NCBI GenBank assembly: GCA_965232615.1
Contig: OZ246985.1
Coordinates: 744,001 to 808,000, forward strand
DNA length: 64,000 bases
Direction of reading: 5' to 3'
Source of the DNA: UBA2779 sp965232615
GTDB lineage: Bacteria; Spirochaetota; Spirochaetia; DSM-2461
Shown here: positions 28,174 through 38,385 of the stretch, piece after piece
Numbering within the stretch: the stretch's first letter is position 1
Layout of the letters: each line of letters starts with the position of its first letter
Translations under genes and position numbers: made by a program
Notes under the pieces: model-generated
Told to the model about the DNA's origin: nothing
What the model saw: only the letters and a program-made list of their open reading frames with translations
Databases searched by the model: none

Positions 28174-29991
28174 CTTAACCTCTTCACTATCAATTATTAT
28201 TTCGTCCCCCGCAATATTTCTTATTTTCATCTTGAACTTATCTGTATCGAGAGTATAAGTACCTTTTATCTTTTCCTTGATACCAGCCTTATCTTCCAAT
28301 TCAGGATTGCTTTTCCATACTTTTTTCAGACTAGTATCAAATTGCACCGTTTCAATCAGTTCAAGTCCGTTACTGCTGATTTTTACTGCTTTTGATAAGT
28401 CCTGTTCAAGTGTTCCTTTTTTTGTTTTTTTGGCATTATAATCATCAATTTTGTTTTTAAGGTAAGGGCTGAAAAACTTTTTGATTTCAACTTTAGATTT
28501 ACTGCCTTGTTTTGTGACTTTTATATCTGCATTATCAGGTGTAAACAGTGCATCTCTTTTTTCACTAAGTAAACTGTCAAGTGAAACCAGTTTCACCTCT
28601 AATTCTGTTTTAGCAGTTTTATTAAGCTGTTTATTCAAATACTCCTGGTCAATTTCAAAGTCTTTATGGGCGTATATGATAATAACTTCATTGGCTTTAT
28701 TGGATGTATCTTCCAGTTTATAGATTTCTTCAAGGTAAACATCGAGAAGCTCTTTTGTCAGTTTGTCGTGAATGCCCGAAAACTTAACAAGTGAATATAT
28801 GCCTTTGGATTGTGCAATACCGCCGTCCCAGAACTCGTTCAAATTTAATTCTGTTCGTGATTTGAAGCCATCAATGATGCCGAATATCTTTGCGGTTGTC
28901 TGTGCGGGATTACGAAAAAGACGTAAACCATCCTGTATTTTTAGAATATCAAAATTTGCCCCAGCTTTTAAAAGGCGGTCTCTTGTAGTTTGAAGAGCGT
29001 TTATACCAATGTCGCAGGCAATGAATTTTCTGTTTAGGTCGTTTGCAACTTTGGCAGTTGGACCGCTACCACTAAAAAAATCTGCAACTACTTGATTCTC
29101 TTTTGATGCGCATTTTATAATTCTTTCTAAAAGTGCTTCAGGCTTCTGTGTAGTATAATTTTGATATTCACTGTTGGAAATAGTTCTACCTAAATCCCAT
29201 ACATCATCAGCCTTTTTTTCAGAATATTCTACCCATATCTTATTCCCATTTTCATCAAGGACATCGGTAGTTTTACCATTAATTTTCTTTCTTAATGCTC
29301 TTTTAGTAATTTCATTTTTTGGAATGGCAATAGGCTCAAAGATTGATTCATCTGATAGTGAATAATAAAATATAGTGTCGTGATTCTTATCAAGAGATTT
29401 TCCGCCAGTAGCAAACTTATCTTCATAATGCCATATAATTTCATTTTTTAAATTTGATTCCCCAAAAATCTCATCAAGCAATATTTTCACATAATGACCA
29501 ATCTTCCAATCAAGATGAACGAAGATATTTGCATCTTCACTGACAATTTCTTTGATTTCCAATAACCTTTCATAAAGCCAGTTCAGATAATCCTCTTTCT
29601 GCCAGATGTCGCCATACATCACTTCTTCACCGATGGTATTATCTTCCGCTTCAATTGCAGACTTACCACCATTTCGCAAATAAATCTTCTTGGCATAATT
29701 TGCACCGCTGGCAAAAGGTGGGTCAATATACACAAGGTCAACCTTTATGTTCTGTTGTTTCAGATAAGCACAAGCTGAAAGGCAATCACCTTGAATAAGC
29801 AGGTTTCTAAAATCAGAATTTAGGTCTGTTTCTTTATCAAACAAAGACTGCTCTTTAGCTTTCGTGTTTCTCACTTCTTCAATCAGTTCTGTTTCAAAAA
29901 CATCAATCTTATCAGGAAAGCGTCTCCCCTGAAAATTGAGAAGTGCCTGTCCTTTGGCCGGGGTTATATTGTACTGTTTCGGTGTTTTCAT
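28168..29991 (-). CDS. mod: Type III restriction-modification methyltransferase (Mod)
   Basis: N6-adenine DNA methyltransferase of 607 residues. Motif IV VDLVYIDPPFASG (about residues 85-96) precedes motif I DFFSGSGPTAKVAND (about 305-320), the order of the beta group typical of type III Mod. Between and beyond lie sequence-recognition segments. The C-terminal 200 residues (from KLTKELLDVYLEEIYKLED) probably mediate contact with Res. The start lies two bases after the res stop, so both are co-transcribed, with res first. The gene is intact, unlike the neighbouring cassette genes, and its stop is inside an attC-like site. Confidence 0.88.
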   Translation of the reverse strand: MKTPKQYNITPAKGQALLNFQGRRFPDKIDVFETELIEEVRNTKAKEQSLFDKETDLNSDFRNLLIQGDCLSACAYLKQQNIKVDLVYIDPPFASGANYAKKIYLRNGGKSAIEAEDNTIGEEVMYGDIWQKEDYLNWLYERLLEIKEIVSEDANIFVHLDWKIGHYVKILLDEIFGESNLKNEIIWHYEDKFATGGKSLDKNHDTIFYYSLSDESIFEPIAIPKNEITKRALRKKINGKTTDVLDENGNKIWVEYSEKKADDVWDLGRTISNSEYQNYTTQKPEALLERIIKCASKENQVVADFFSGSGPTAKVANDLNRKFIACDIGINALQTTRDRLLKAGANFDILKIQDGLRLFRNPAQTTAKIFGIIDGFKSRTELNLNEFWDGGIAQSKGIYSLVKFSGIHDKLTKELLDVYLEEIYKLEDTSNKANEVIIIYAHKDFEIDQEYLNKQLNKTAKTELEVKLVSLDSLLSEKRDALFTPDNADIKVTKQGSKSKVEIKKFFSPYLKNKIDDYNAKKTKKGTLEQDLSKAVKISSNGLELIETVQFDTSLKKVWKSNPELEDKAGIKEKIKGTYTLDTDKFKMKIRNIAGDEIIIDSEEVKK

Positions 29992-29993
29992 AA

Positions 29994-32831
29994 TTAAAAT
30001 TCCTCTAATAACTGCTTGAATGTATCAAGGTGTTTAGTAAAATCATTTTTTCCCTCATCTAAAAAGCAGTGATAGCTGAAATGATTGTTATGTTTTAAAA
30101 ACTCATCTTTCACAAATTTTTCCTTTGCCCTGAACTCATCGTTGTAATAGGGCTTACCTTTGGTCTCTATGATGATGGCTTTTTCAATAGGTATTGTCTG
30201 CCCCATTTTGTATTTCTTATTCTCTTTTCTTCGCAAAATCAAAAAGTCCGGTGTGTATCTACCTCTTGGTGTCTGTATCCAGAAGGATTGCAGTCGTTCA
30301 TCCTTGTAACCGTTGAAATAGACTTCAAGGTCTTTCAATTCGCTTAATTTTAGCATTTCGGCAAGGGCGTTCTGCTCAAATTCGCTGTCCATTTTATAGG
30401 GAATGTAGTTATAGCTTATGTCCTGTGGGTCGCAGTTAGTATCTTCGCCAAAAAAATCTTCCTCAATATACTCAGGGTGATTAGCATAACCTCGTCTGCC
30501 AAGCAGGTCTCTTTCGGGAATTATCGGCATAATCTTATACACCCGTCCTTCCGGTGATACAAGGCTCATTTCATTGCGAGAGCCTTCCCATTCCAACAGT
30601 TCAATCTCGGTTTCCTGTTCAATAACTTCTTTTGTGTATTCAACCCTATCCATAAAGGAAGAAGCAATCATCCGGTTTATATCGCTTATATCAAGATTGG
30701 GGTTTAATACCACCCACTCAAGTTCTTTCTCAATGCTCTTATGAATAGCGGATAGTCCATCCGTAAAACCATCATATAATTCCGTTTCAGTAAACAATCC
30801 ATAAGTGGCGGAAGTGAGTTTGTATATAAAATCTTCAAATGAGAAAAGTGCCGTGCTGTCTGCCTTTACATCGGCAACCGCCACTTCTCCTGTCAGTCCG
30901 CTTTTTCCGATACTGCCGGATACAATACTTTTATCATATCCAAATGACTTCTTAATGCTCTCAAAATTAAAAGCGGATAGTTCTTTTTTGATTTCAGGGG
31001 AAGTCTTTTTGACAATCTTGTATTTGGTTTCAATCTGCTTATATTTCAGCCTGCCGAGTTTCGGCTTTCTGACCTGCACTTCAATGGTCTGTTCTTTTTT
31101 CTCTGTCAGGTCGGTAATTGAAAGCTGGTAGTTCTCTTTGAGTTCTTTATCAAGCGTTTCATAATTATCGCCTGAAAGGTAAATCAAAGCGTTTTCCTGT
31201 GTTGCGTCAATTACTTCTCGCAGGCATCGGCAGGTGGTTTGAAGTACAAAGTTCTTGGTCGTTTTTTGGCGGGGCAATACAACAGATGTTAGGCTTCTGC
31301 AATCCCACCCCTCTGTTCCTACGGCCACAAGCAGGATGACACGCTTTTTTGAATATGGCTTGTCAAGATTGTTGAAAATGGCAAGGTTTTCTTTTGGCAG
31401 TTCGTATTGATTATTTTTTTTATCTACGCCAGAATAGTATCTGAAAATCTCGTCTTCTTTGCCTTTGCGGTTTTTCTGATACCATTTCTGGATTACAGGA
31501 AGAATATCGTCGTTTAATTTTTTAATTGATGGGCAGTAAAAAGCGACTTTACTTTTAGTTCCATTTTTGTAGTCTATGTCATAGTTTGAAAAAAAGTCCG
31601 AAAGTGCTTGTTCAATAAATACGCTTTCTTTTACGCTTGCTTTTCTTATGTCCGGTTTTTTTAAGAACCTGCCAATGCCGATATTAAGCGGATAGTTGTA
31701 AACAATATCCTGTATCTGGTTCAAGGTGATATTCTTGTCTTCGATTTCGATTTTTGTTTTGACATACGGTGTGCCTGACAAACCGATAACAGAATTAATA
31801 TTGCCACGCTGGTTTAAAATGTTTACTGCTTGTCTCAGTTTTTTCTCGCCGTTTCCTGCCCCGCCGTAGGTGTGATGCACTTCATCAAGAATAACGGTCA
31901 AATGCGGGATTTGTGATAAGGCTTCCCGCAGTTCATTGGTCTTTTGAATATCGTCAATGGTTCGCTCATCCAGTAAATCAGGCTGTCCTTTTTTCAGATT
32001 ATCAACTAAAACCTTGTCTTTATCATCATACCGCTCAAGTAGGACTTTCTCGGCGTTTGTAATAAAAACCATCCCGAATTCTTTTGTTTGTTTTATCCTG
32101 TTTACTTTTTCAAGATTAGGGTTGTTTCCATGAAGCTTATCTTTTCTTTTAGAACTCAGGCTGTCAAGAATTTCGATAGTGATTATCTGCTTTAATTTAA
32201 CCGCTTCTTCCTTTGGCAGTATCCATTCAGGATTAAATTCTTTTATTGTGCGTAGTGACGGGAGAATTGCAGTTTTTGATGCCTGTGGTGCAAAAACAAC
32301 AAAATTATGAGCAAAGCGTTTATCATTTTTAAATAGGGTAGAAAAGTACAAGTCCAAATAGATAAAACAAGCCATCAGAAAAGTTTTACCTGCCCCCATT
32401 GGTAGACTGTACAGATAATTTGGGTAATCAAAATTATGAAGAAGTTCATCAAGAAAAGTGTTCCAGTTAATAGTGCTTCCTGTCGGGTCATTAACCAGTT
32501 TTTTATGAAATGTTTTTAATTCATTGTCTTGAAAAAACTGATTGAGAAATTGAGTTACATAATTGTTTTTGAATGTATGGTAATTATCATAATCCTGTGC
32601 GACAACATCATCATACAAAAGACCTTCCTTTACCATTTCAGAAAGCCTTTTATTGTCTCCGGCAAATTTAATCCACAGATATGTTTCGATTGATTCTCTT
32701 TGCGGGGGACGAAGTTTATTTGTTTTTTTGGTGTGTTTTAAGGTACTGCTGATTAGAGATTGGTTGTTCTCTTTCTCTAATTTTATCCATGTTTCAGTTT
32801 TACTTCTTATTAAACTGTAGATTGTATTCAT
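29994..32831 (-). CDS. res: Type III restriction enzyme subunit (Res), helicase-nuclease
   Basis: A 945-residue superfamily 2 helicase with nuclease end. Walker A is LPMGAGKTFLMA (about residues 143-154), motif II is VILDEVHHTYGG, motif III GLSGTPYVK, motif V/VI VAVGTEGWDCRSLTSVVL and TTCRCLREVID. The C-terminal nuclease is PD-(D/E)XK type: RGRYTPDFLILRR followed by AIIIETKGKPYYND. It cuts DNA lacking Mod methylation after ATP-driven sliding. It starts 31 bases after attC-like site 4 and is transcribed ahead of mod, the reverse of the classical mod-res order. Confidence 0.88.
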   Translation of the reverse strand: MNTIYSLIRSKTETWIKLEKENNQSLISSTLKHTKKTNKLRPPQRESIETYLWIKFAGDNKRLSEMVKEGLLYDDVVAQDYDNYHTFKNNYVTQFLNQFFQDNELKTFHKKLVNDPTGSTINWNTFLDELLHNFDYPNYLYSLPMGAGKTFLMACFIYLDLYFSTLFKNDKRFAHNFVVFAPQASKTAILPSLRTIKEFNPEWILPKEEAVKLKQIITIEILDSLSSKRKDKLHGNNPNLEKVNRIKQTKEFGMVFITNAEKVLLERYDDKDKVLVDNLKKGQPDLLDERTIDDIQKTNELREALSQIPHLTVILDEVHHTYGGAGNGEKKLRQAVNILNQRGNINSVIGLSGTPYVKTKIEIEDKNITLNQIQDIVYNYPLNIGIGRFLKKPDIRKASVKESVFIEQALSDFFSNYDIDYKNGTKSKVAFYCPSIKKLNDDILPVIQKWYQKNRKGKEDEIFRYYSGVDKKNNQYELPKENLAIFNNLDKPYSKKRVILLVAVGTEGWDCRSLTSVVLPRQKTTKNFVLQTTCRCLREVIDATQENALIYLSGDNYETLDKELKENYQLSITDLTEKKEQTIEVQVRKPKLGRLKYKQIETKYKIVKKTSPEIKKELSAFNFESIKKSFGYDKSIVSGSIGKSGLTGEVAVADVKADSTALFSFEDFIYKLTSATYGLFTETELYDGFTDGLSAIHKSIEKELEWVVLNPNLDISDINRMIASSFMDRVEYTKEVIEQETEIELLEWEGSRNEMSLVSPEGRVYKIMPIIPERDLLGRRGYANHPEYIEEDFFGEDTNCDPQDISYNYIPYKMDSEFEQNALAEMLKLSELKDLEVYFNGYKDERLQSFWIQTPRGRYTPDFLILRRKENKKYKMGQTIPIEKAIIIETKGKPYYNDEFRAKEKFVKDEFLKHNNHFSYHCFLDEGKNDFTKHLDTFKQLLEEF

Positions 32832-32861
32832 TAATGATTATTTTCTCCGTATTTTATAAAC

Positions 32862-32954
32862 ACATAACGCCACGCATCACCGGCAGCAAAAAGCAGAGCG
32901 ACCAGGAACGAGGAGCGGCGCTTTTTGCTGTCCGAGTGCATGCGATTGTTATGC
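32862..32954 (-). other. attC-like integron site (site 4)
   Basis: On the minus strand R'' GCATAAC (32954-32948), long paired arms CGGACAGCAAAAAGC opposite GCTTTTTGCTGCCGG, an unpaired GC-rich tip, and R' GTTATGT (32868-32862). At 93 bases it is the clearest hairpin of the array. It begins three bases after the stop of the methyltransferase-like gene. Confidence 0.8.
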
Positions 32955-32956
32955 AA

Positions 32957-33607
32957 TCATATGTTTAGACAATTATTGTCACGATACAATATGGTCGTTC
33001 TATCAACCCTGTACCCGCTTGGCTTCAAGCCTTCTATGTTCAATACACGAAACCCTTTATTCTTTGCGTAATCAATAGCCTCAGAGTATCTCTCCCGACT
33101 AGAGTCGTCTAAAATAATAACGCCGATTTCCGATAATCTCTCAATGCCCTACTTCACGCAATTAACCCTATCTCTGCCATCAACGATAACGACATCGAAT
33201 TTTTTATCAAATTCACCAATGGCTCGACAATAAATACCGTCTATATCTTTCTCTCTATGCAATAATGAGACATTTTCTGATGTCTTCTCTTTTATGAGGT
33301 AGAACCAGTCTCTATCATATTCAACAGAGGTTACGTCACGAACCAATTTTTCATAGAATAATGTGGAATAACCGCTGCCAAACTCAAATAGACTCAAATT
33401 CTTATTAAGACGTTCCTTGAGAATGTTGATCACTGGGTAGTTCATCCAAGGAATTTCAGATCCTTCAAAGTCACATGGGTATCCACGCTTGAGAGATTCA
33501 ACCCATCCTGTTGTATGCAGGTATGATTTTTTCCTCAAAACAAGCCTCAGAAATGCAATTAAACTCCATGGAAATCTCTTTAAGAATATTTTGACTTTCT
33601 TTTTCAC
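32957..33607 (-). pseudogene. Class I SAM-dependent methyltransferase-like protein with in-frame stop
   Basis: GTG start at 33607 with ribosome site AAAGGAG. The SAM-binding motif is LSLFEFGSGYSTLFYEKLV, followed by VTSVEYDRDWF and the acidic VVIVDGRDRVNCV. A TAG at 33149-33147 interrupts the frame, after which GIERLSEIGVIILDDSSRER and LYRDNNCLNI continue to the real stop at 32957. Corrected length is 216 residues. The target molecule is unknown. Its 3' end abuts attC site 4 and its 5' side a truncated attC, so it is a decayed cassette. Confidence 0.78.
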
Positions 33608-33623
33608 TTATTGCTCCTTTGTT

Positions 33624-33658
33624 CCATAACAATTAATTACTCGTGGGTCAGCCACGGA
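33624..33658 (-). other. Truncated attC-like site (site 5)
   Basis: The R' side GTTATGG and part of a stem (CGTGGGTCAGCCACG) remain; the other half is removed by the IS256 element starting at 33659. Confidence 0.5.
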
Positions 33659-35005
33659 GATAACGTACAATCAAGTTCGCAATTTACATAATTGAAAGAA
33701 GCCATCGAATTCTCTAGAATGGTATCAAACCATCAAAACCACAAGGAGGAAGACGATGGCTAAGAAAAATGATAATGGGAATCTGGAAAATATGCTACTC
33801 CAATTCATTACGGAACCGGATCCCCTTTTCAGTTTATTGAAATGGCTGCCGGAGAAGCTTATGGAAATCGAAGCGGCGAACAAAGTCCGTGCAAAAAAGG
33901 GTTCTCATTCAACAGGAAGGACCACACATTTCTTAAGGATATAGACCTCGCCGTTTCGATACCCGGTTAGGAACGTTGTATTGACTGGTCCCTAAGCTGA
34001 GAAAAGGCGGGTATATTCCTTTCTTTGTCACTGAAAAGAAGAGATCCGAACAGGCTCTGATTCAGGCAGTTCAAGAAGCGTTCATCAACGGGGTTTCGAC
34101 CAGGAAGATTGAAAAGCTCGCCATGAGTCTGGGGATCGAAAATATATCAGCCAGTCAGGTATCCGAAATTAACAAAGGGCTTGATGAACAGGCGGATGAA
34201 TTCCGCTGCCGTACACTTGATTCCGAATATCCTGTCATCTGGGTAGACGCACTGTATGAAAAGATACGCAAAACCGGGAGAGTTCGGAATATGGCAGTCA
34301 TGGTCGTTTCCGGTGTTAATTCACAAGGACATAAAGAGATCCTTGCAGTAGAACCTATGCCGGAAGAGGCTGAATCTACTTATGTTGGGCTATTCAGGTC
34401 TCTAAAGGCGAGAGGATTCAGGAAAGCCTGGTTATGCGTCTCTGATGCTCATCCTGGTCTTCAGGAAGCTATTCGTAAAGAACTCATCGGATGTTCCTGG
34501 CAGCGGTGCAAGATCCATTTCATGAGGAATATCCTCTCCCATGTACCGGCTCGTGATAAGAAGTATCCAGCAGGCCGCATTAAACAGATATGGAATCAGC
34601 CGGATTCACATTCAGCCCGTGAATATGCCAATAGAATTATAGACGAATTTGAGGAGCAGTTTCCCAAATTGATGAACTGCCTGGAGGAGGGACTTGAAGA
34701 CTCTATCCAATTCTTTGAATTCTCGGAAATAGACAGTAGAAAGACATCATCAACCAATCAATTAGAGCGGCTGAATCGAGAAATCCGCCGGAGGTCCCGG
34801 GTCGTTGGAATATTTCCCAGTATTGAATCATATCTCAGATTAATCTGTTGCTATTTGATAGAATACTCTGAAGACTGGGCTTCTGGGAAACGGTATATTA
34901 GCGAAAAAGCGATAGATGAACAAAGACTGAAATTGGAACAGGCTGCCTGATGGAAGAATTCGATGGCTTCTTGAAAGAAAATTGCGAACTATACTGGACA
35001 CTATC
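33659..35005 (+). mobile_element. IS256-family insertion sequence, copy 1
   Basis: A 1347-bp element whose ends both read inward as GATA(A/G)(C/T)GT(A/C)CA(A/G)T...AGTTCGCAATTT. The left flank is the attC array and the right flank is an IS30 gene cut in mid-codon, with no target duplication, which implies a later rearrangement. A 3' fragment of the same IS is at 26420-26662. Confidence 0.88.
33756..34950 (+). pseudogene. Mutator-type (IS256) transposase, disrupted
   Basis: The start MAKKNDNGNLENMLLQFITE at 33756 runs 62 codons, then the frame shifts near 33935 and a TGA (about 33980) follows in RLGTLY-stop-LVPKLRKGG. From about 34120 the frame is open to 34950. Catalytic residues are present: VIWVDALYEKIRK, CVSDAHPGLQEAI and NQLERLNREIRRR. 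Two lesions make it inactive. Confidence 0.88.
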
Positions 35006-36004
35006 AATCGCCGTATTAAGCCATTGGCATTTTCATTACTTCCCCGTTCCCACGATGAGTATGGGTGCGCGTAGTAAATAGTCGTTCTCTTGCGCTGGGT
35101 TAAACAGGAGCGTTCCATATTCTCGCTATCCATAAATTCACCGCCGTTGTCGCATGTGATTGACTTAAACACCCTCCAAAACTGCCGACTGCCCAGTTTT
35201 CTCTCCAATTTGTCCAGAGTTTTTACAAGGCTACCCGATATTCCATCGGGCAACTTTTCCATGATGACCACCCGTCCTGAGCGTTCTACAGGTGTCATGA
35301 GAGTTTGCTTGCCCTTGCCTTTAGCACCCACAACGCTGTCTATTTCCCAATGACCAAATTCATCTCGATCCTCAATATACGCGGGTGGTCGAAATACTTT
35401 TCATTGCTGATTTCGCTCTGTTATGCCTCTTATGGCCATTTGAGCCCTTCTTGCGCCTCCTTTTGCCCCTAAGTAGATAATCCTGGCATTCCCCAGTAGG
35501 CCTTCATAGATATACCGGTAGAGGGTTTTCGTACTGATTCTTGTACCCGTTGGCCATGAGTACTTCTTATAATGCATTATGACTGAGTCAGGGCTGTATT
35601 TCTTTTTAAGGAGCTTCTGGGTCTCCTTGACAAACTTGTAATCGGCACCAAGCTTCAATGCTGGTCCCTTTGCTTCAAGCTCCCTACGGGCTTTTCTCTG
35701 GCCAATGTCCGCGCTATAGGTCATATATGCAGATAAATCACTATTCTGAAGTGTAACCGATCCTCGTTTGAGTTCTCTCCGTATACTTCTTTCATGGCGA
35801 TCCAGGATGATTGCCATCTGTATGATTGTCAGCATGTCCTTTTCCAGAATAAGCCGTTCCTCCCAATTGAAGTGTTTTCCCCTTCTATAGCTTGTGCTAT
35901 TGTGTTCTTGTCCCATGTTAACTCCTCTCTTTTCATATAAGTAGTATACATGAGTTTCATGGGGCTTCTTTTGCCCTCTTTATCGCGGACAGTTAATGTT
36001 ACAA
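35006..36004 (-). mobile_element. IS30-family insertion sequence, 3' truncated
   Basis: The transposase 5' end and upstream terminus (to the CGCGGACAGT block) are present; the 3' end is lost at the IS256 border. Terminal remnants of the same element are at 4669-4791 and 8607-8683, and a 25-base piece at 10362-10391. Confidence 0.8.
35007..35916 (-). pseudogene. IS30 transposase with premature stop and lost C-terminus
   Basis: Starts MGQEHNSTSYRRGKHFNWEE (N-terminal HTH region). A single TGA interrupts RGITERNQQ-stop-KVFRPPAYIEDRDE in the same frame. The DDE residues are in FGHWEIDSVVG, SITCDNGGEFM and SSWERGSNENANG. Translation would run into the IS256 end after GLIRRLI. Corrected length would be at least 303 codons. 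Confidence 0.85.
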
Positions 36005-36249
36005 TTCACCTCAGATGCACTCCCCTGGACGTTTTCCTTGAAATACTCGTTGTAATGGGTATGAAATAGCACCCGTTCTTTAAAACCTTCGTAATGGATA
36101 TTCTTCGAAGATACCGGAGACCGGGACAGATACTGAGCAAGGTTCTCCCGGGATCTCTCATCGAGAATACGAACACTGTTGTCTATACTGAAGCCTGAGT
36201 GCTTTCATGAGAGTAGATTTTGGGCAAATTGCTCGGTAAGCAGCTTCTT
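36005..36249 (-). pseudogene. IS91-family transposase fragment
   Basis: Encodes KKLLTEQFAQNLL, KHSGFSIDNSVRILDERS, ENLAQYLSRSPVSSKNIHYE and FHTHYNEYFKENVQ. This is the part C-terminal to the fragment at 20066-20462. One stop codon is present near the start (ATGAAAG context). No terminus remains. Confidence 0.72.
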
Positions 36250-36387
36250 AATGTTCTCCGTAAGCCGAAAAAAGCCTGATAACGGGTTGAAATCGCTAAG
36301 AAAGGTCGAAATTTTCAGAAAAAAAATGAAAATAATGGATATTTTTTCCGAATCGAGGGTTGCCAAACTTGTTTTTTAGAGATACCC
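36250..36387 (+). repeat. IS5-like element terminal fragment
   Basis: Matches 53150-53829 minus its insert: AAGCCGAAAAAAGCCTGATAAC, GCTAAGAAAGGTCGAAATTT and the inverted end GTTTTTTAGAGATACCC. Confidence 0.7.
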
Positions 36388-36823
36388 TATAGATTAAAAT
36401 ACAAGGAAGACTTTTAGTTTTAGTGTGGGCGGCCGGATAGCGATGGCCTTGGGGAAAGGCCCGTGGAACTCACCATGGGCTCTTGGCGAACCGATGATGT
36501 TGCCCAGATCAATGCCCTTCTAAAAATCGGCGCATGGACTGAGAGTGCCGGTCTTGCTTGAGATGGGCTATATATGCGAGAAAGTTGCGAAGCGTTGTTT
36601 GTCAATGAGAAAACAGTGTGCCGCTGGAGGGCTGGATACATCCAGGAAGAATAAAAGCGAGAAGCGCAAAGTGGACTGCTTAACGACATAAAGATTCCAC
36701 ATATTCTCATACCCGAAATTTCTAAAGGGCACCTCTAAAGTGTAATTTGAAAAAGAGAGGGTATGTGGATATTTTGTGGATGCTTCAGTATCTGCCATTC
36801 GGCTAATAGAAAAGGAAGAAAAA
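36388..36823. other. Degenerate IS debris upstream of the hydrolase gene
   Basis: A plus-strand stretch near 36573-36655 reads MRESCEALFVNEKTVCRWRA, which resembles the helix-turn-helix start of an IS630-type transposase. A bare MITE end (GGGCACCTCTAAA) lies at 36727. No intact gene is visible. Confidence 0.4.
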
Positions 36824-38341
36824 ATGATTCGTTCAACATTAATAAAAAATGTTTCCAAACTGGCATTTATAAGTTTTATTTTTCTTTTTGGTTTTTTGTT
36901 TACAGAATGTAAAACTATGGGAAACTTACAAAATGAAGTAAGTAAAAAAGAAGCGGCTATTCCAAGTCCGTATTTTGTGGAAATTGGGGCAAAATGTTAT
37001 AAGGTTGAAACAAAGGCATCGCCAAATGATTTAGGGGATGATAGTATATTTGAAATATTATATACGGTTATTCCGGCCAAAAATCAGGCAGACAAAAAAG
37101 AACCGGTTTTTTTACTACAGGGAGGTCCGGCTCTTAGCGGGCAACATTATTTTGGAAGTCATATGATTCATGGCATTCTTTTGGATGAAACTTCCTATTT
37201 TAACAAACTTAATGAAAATAGGGATGTTTTGCTTATGGATTATCGGGGAACCGGATACAGTGAACCGTTTATTGAATGTATTTTAGATCCCGAAATTAGC
37301 GCTGAGGAGTATGGGAATATCCTCGCGAAAAGCCATGAAACAGCAAAAGAAATAGGAATAAAATTAAGTGATTATGATGCTAAAAACATTGCTTATGATT
37401 TGAATGAAATACTAAAAGCAGAGAAAATTGATAAAATAAATATTTATGGTTTTTCATTTGGAACAACTGTTGCTTCTTATTTTATTCAGGATTATCCCCA
37501 AAAAGTTAATAAGGTGATTTTAGATGGGGTTGCGCCAAAAGATGCCATGTTTTTTGTATCGGGAGAGGGAGTCTTAAATAAATTAAGGATTTTATCGGAG
37601 AAATATGATTCTAAATATGAGGATGATTTCAGGATTAGACTTGAAAAAATATTTGACCATTCTCTGGACGACGAAACAATTGAACACATAGTTTATACCC
37701 AGCTTCCATTTTTGGCGTATAAAAATAGAGCGGAAGATAAAGCAAGAGAAATTTTAGATTCTATTGATTCAAACACCTACAAGATGCCAGAGGTTGAAGA
37801 AGAATATTCCGAAGAAGAAATGGAAGATTTTAGGGAAAAGTACGAAAAATATGTTTTTGATGAAAATAGAATTATATCATTTTTAACTCTTTTTGGAGTT
37901 GAAGCAGAGAGTTATTTACGAAGTGATTATTCAATATTGGACAGATTTGGTTTTGGCCCGAAAACAACCCAATTGGCAAAAGCCTATAAGGGTTCACTTG
38001 GGTTTTTGGGAAATTCCATGGATGATGTCTTTGGAGCTTTGGACATAGAGCAATATAGAGATGATTTATACTTTGATAATAAGCCGCTAAAAAGTTCAGT
38101 TCCAATTTTGATTTTTTCTGGTGGAGAAGACTTTGCAACTCCACCTGGCTGGATTATAAAATCCTTAGACCTACTGGATAATCACAGGCATCTATTATTT
38201 GCACATGAAGGACATACTTTTAGCCGGGAAAATAAATTGGCGGCGGAAATTCTTATGGCCTTTTTGGATAATCCAGGTTTTTCAGAAGTAGACAAAATTC
38301 AAGATGATAGTTTTGTTTTATATGAACCCATAAGCAAATGA
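36824..38341 (+). CDS. Lipoprotein alpha/beta hydrolase, peptidase S33 (TAP-like) family
   Basis: A 505-residue protein. The ATG at 36824 follows AAAAGGAAG; an earlier in-frame codon at 36776 has no ribosome site. The signal peptide ends in lipobox FLFTEC. The hydrolase core has FLLQGGPALSG (oxyanion), DYRGTGYSEP, the nucleophile INIYGFSFGTTVAS, the acid in FSGGEDFATPPGW and His in FAHEGHTFS. Related enzymes are prolyl or tripeptidyl aminopeptidases acting on exported peptides. An acidic insertion (EVEEEYSEEEMEDFREK) lies in the lid region. The gene is AT-rich and isolated between IS remains; a hairpin GCCCC...GGGGC follows at 38346-38368. Confidence 0.82.
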   Translation: MIRSTLIKNVSKLAFISFIFLFGFLFTECKTMGNLQNEVSKKEAAIPSPYFVEIGAKCYKVETKASPNDLGDDSIFEILYTVIPAKNQADKKEPVFLLQGGPALSGQHYFGSHMIHGILLDETSYFNKLNENRDVLLMDYRGTGYSEPFIECILDPEISAEEYGNILAKSHETAKEIGIKLSDYDAKNIAYDLNEILKAEKIDKINIYGFSFGTTVASYFIQDYPQKVNKVILDGVAPKDAMFFVSGEGVLNKLRILSEKYDSKYEDDFRIRLEKIFDHSLDDETIEHIVYTQLPFLAYKNRAEDKAREILDSIDSNTYKMPEVEEEYSEEEMEDFREKYEKYVFDENRIISFLTLFGVEAESYLRSDYSILDRFGFGPKTTQLAKAYKGSLGFLGNSMDDVFGALDIEQYRDDLYFDNKPLKSSVPILIFSGGEDFATPPGWIIKSLDLLDNHRHLLFAHEGHTFSRENKLAAEILMAFLDNPGFSEVDKIQDDSFVLYEPISK

Positions 38342-38385
38342 TAATAGCCCCCTAAAAGTTGCTCTTTGGGGCGTCCCCTTTTAAA

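Noticed and set aside
20733..35916. Recurrent in-frame TGA in the IS256, IS30 and SnoaL-like genes, considered as stop-codon recoding
   Set aside because: The expected residues at these positions differ (Leu, Arg/Gln, other), and intact genes such as lepB and ftsI end at TGA with overlapping starts. Independent nonsense mutations are the simpler explanation.
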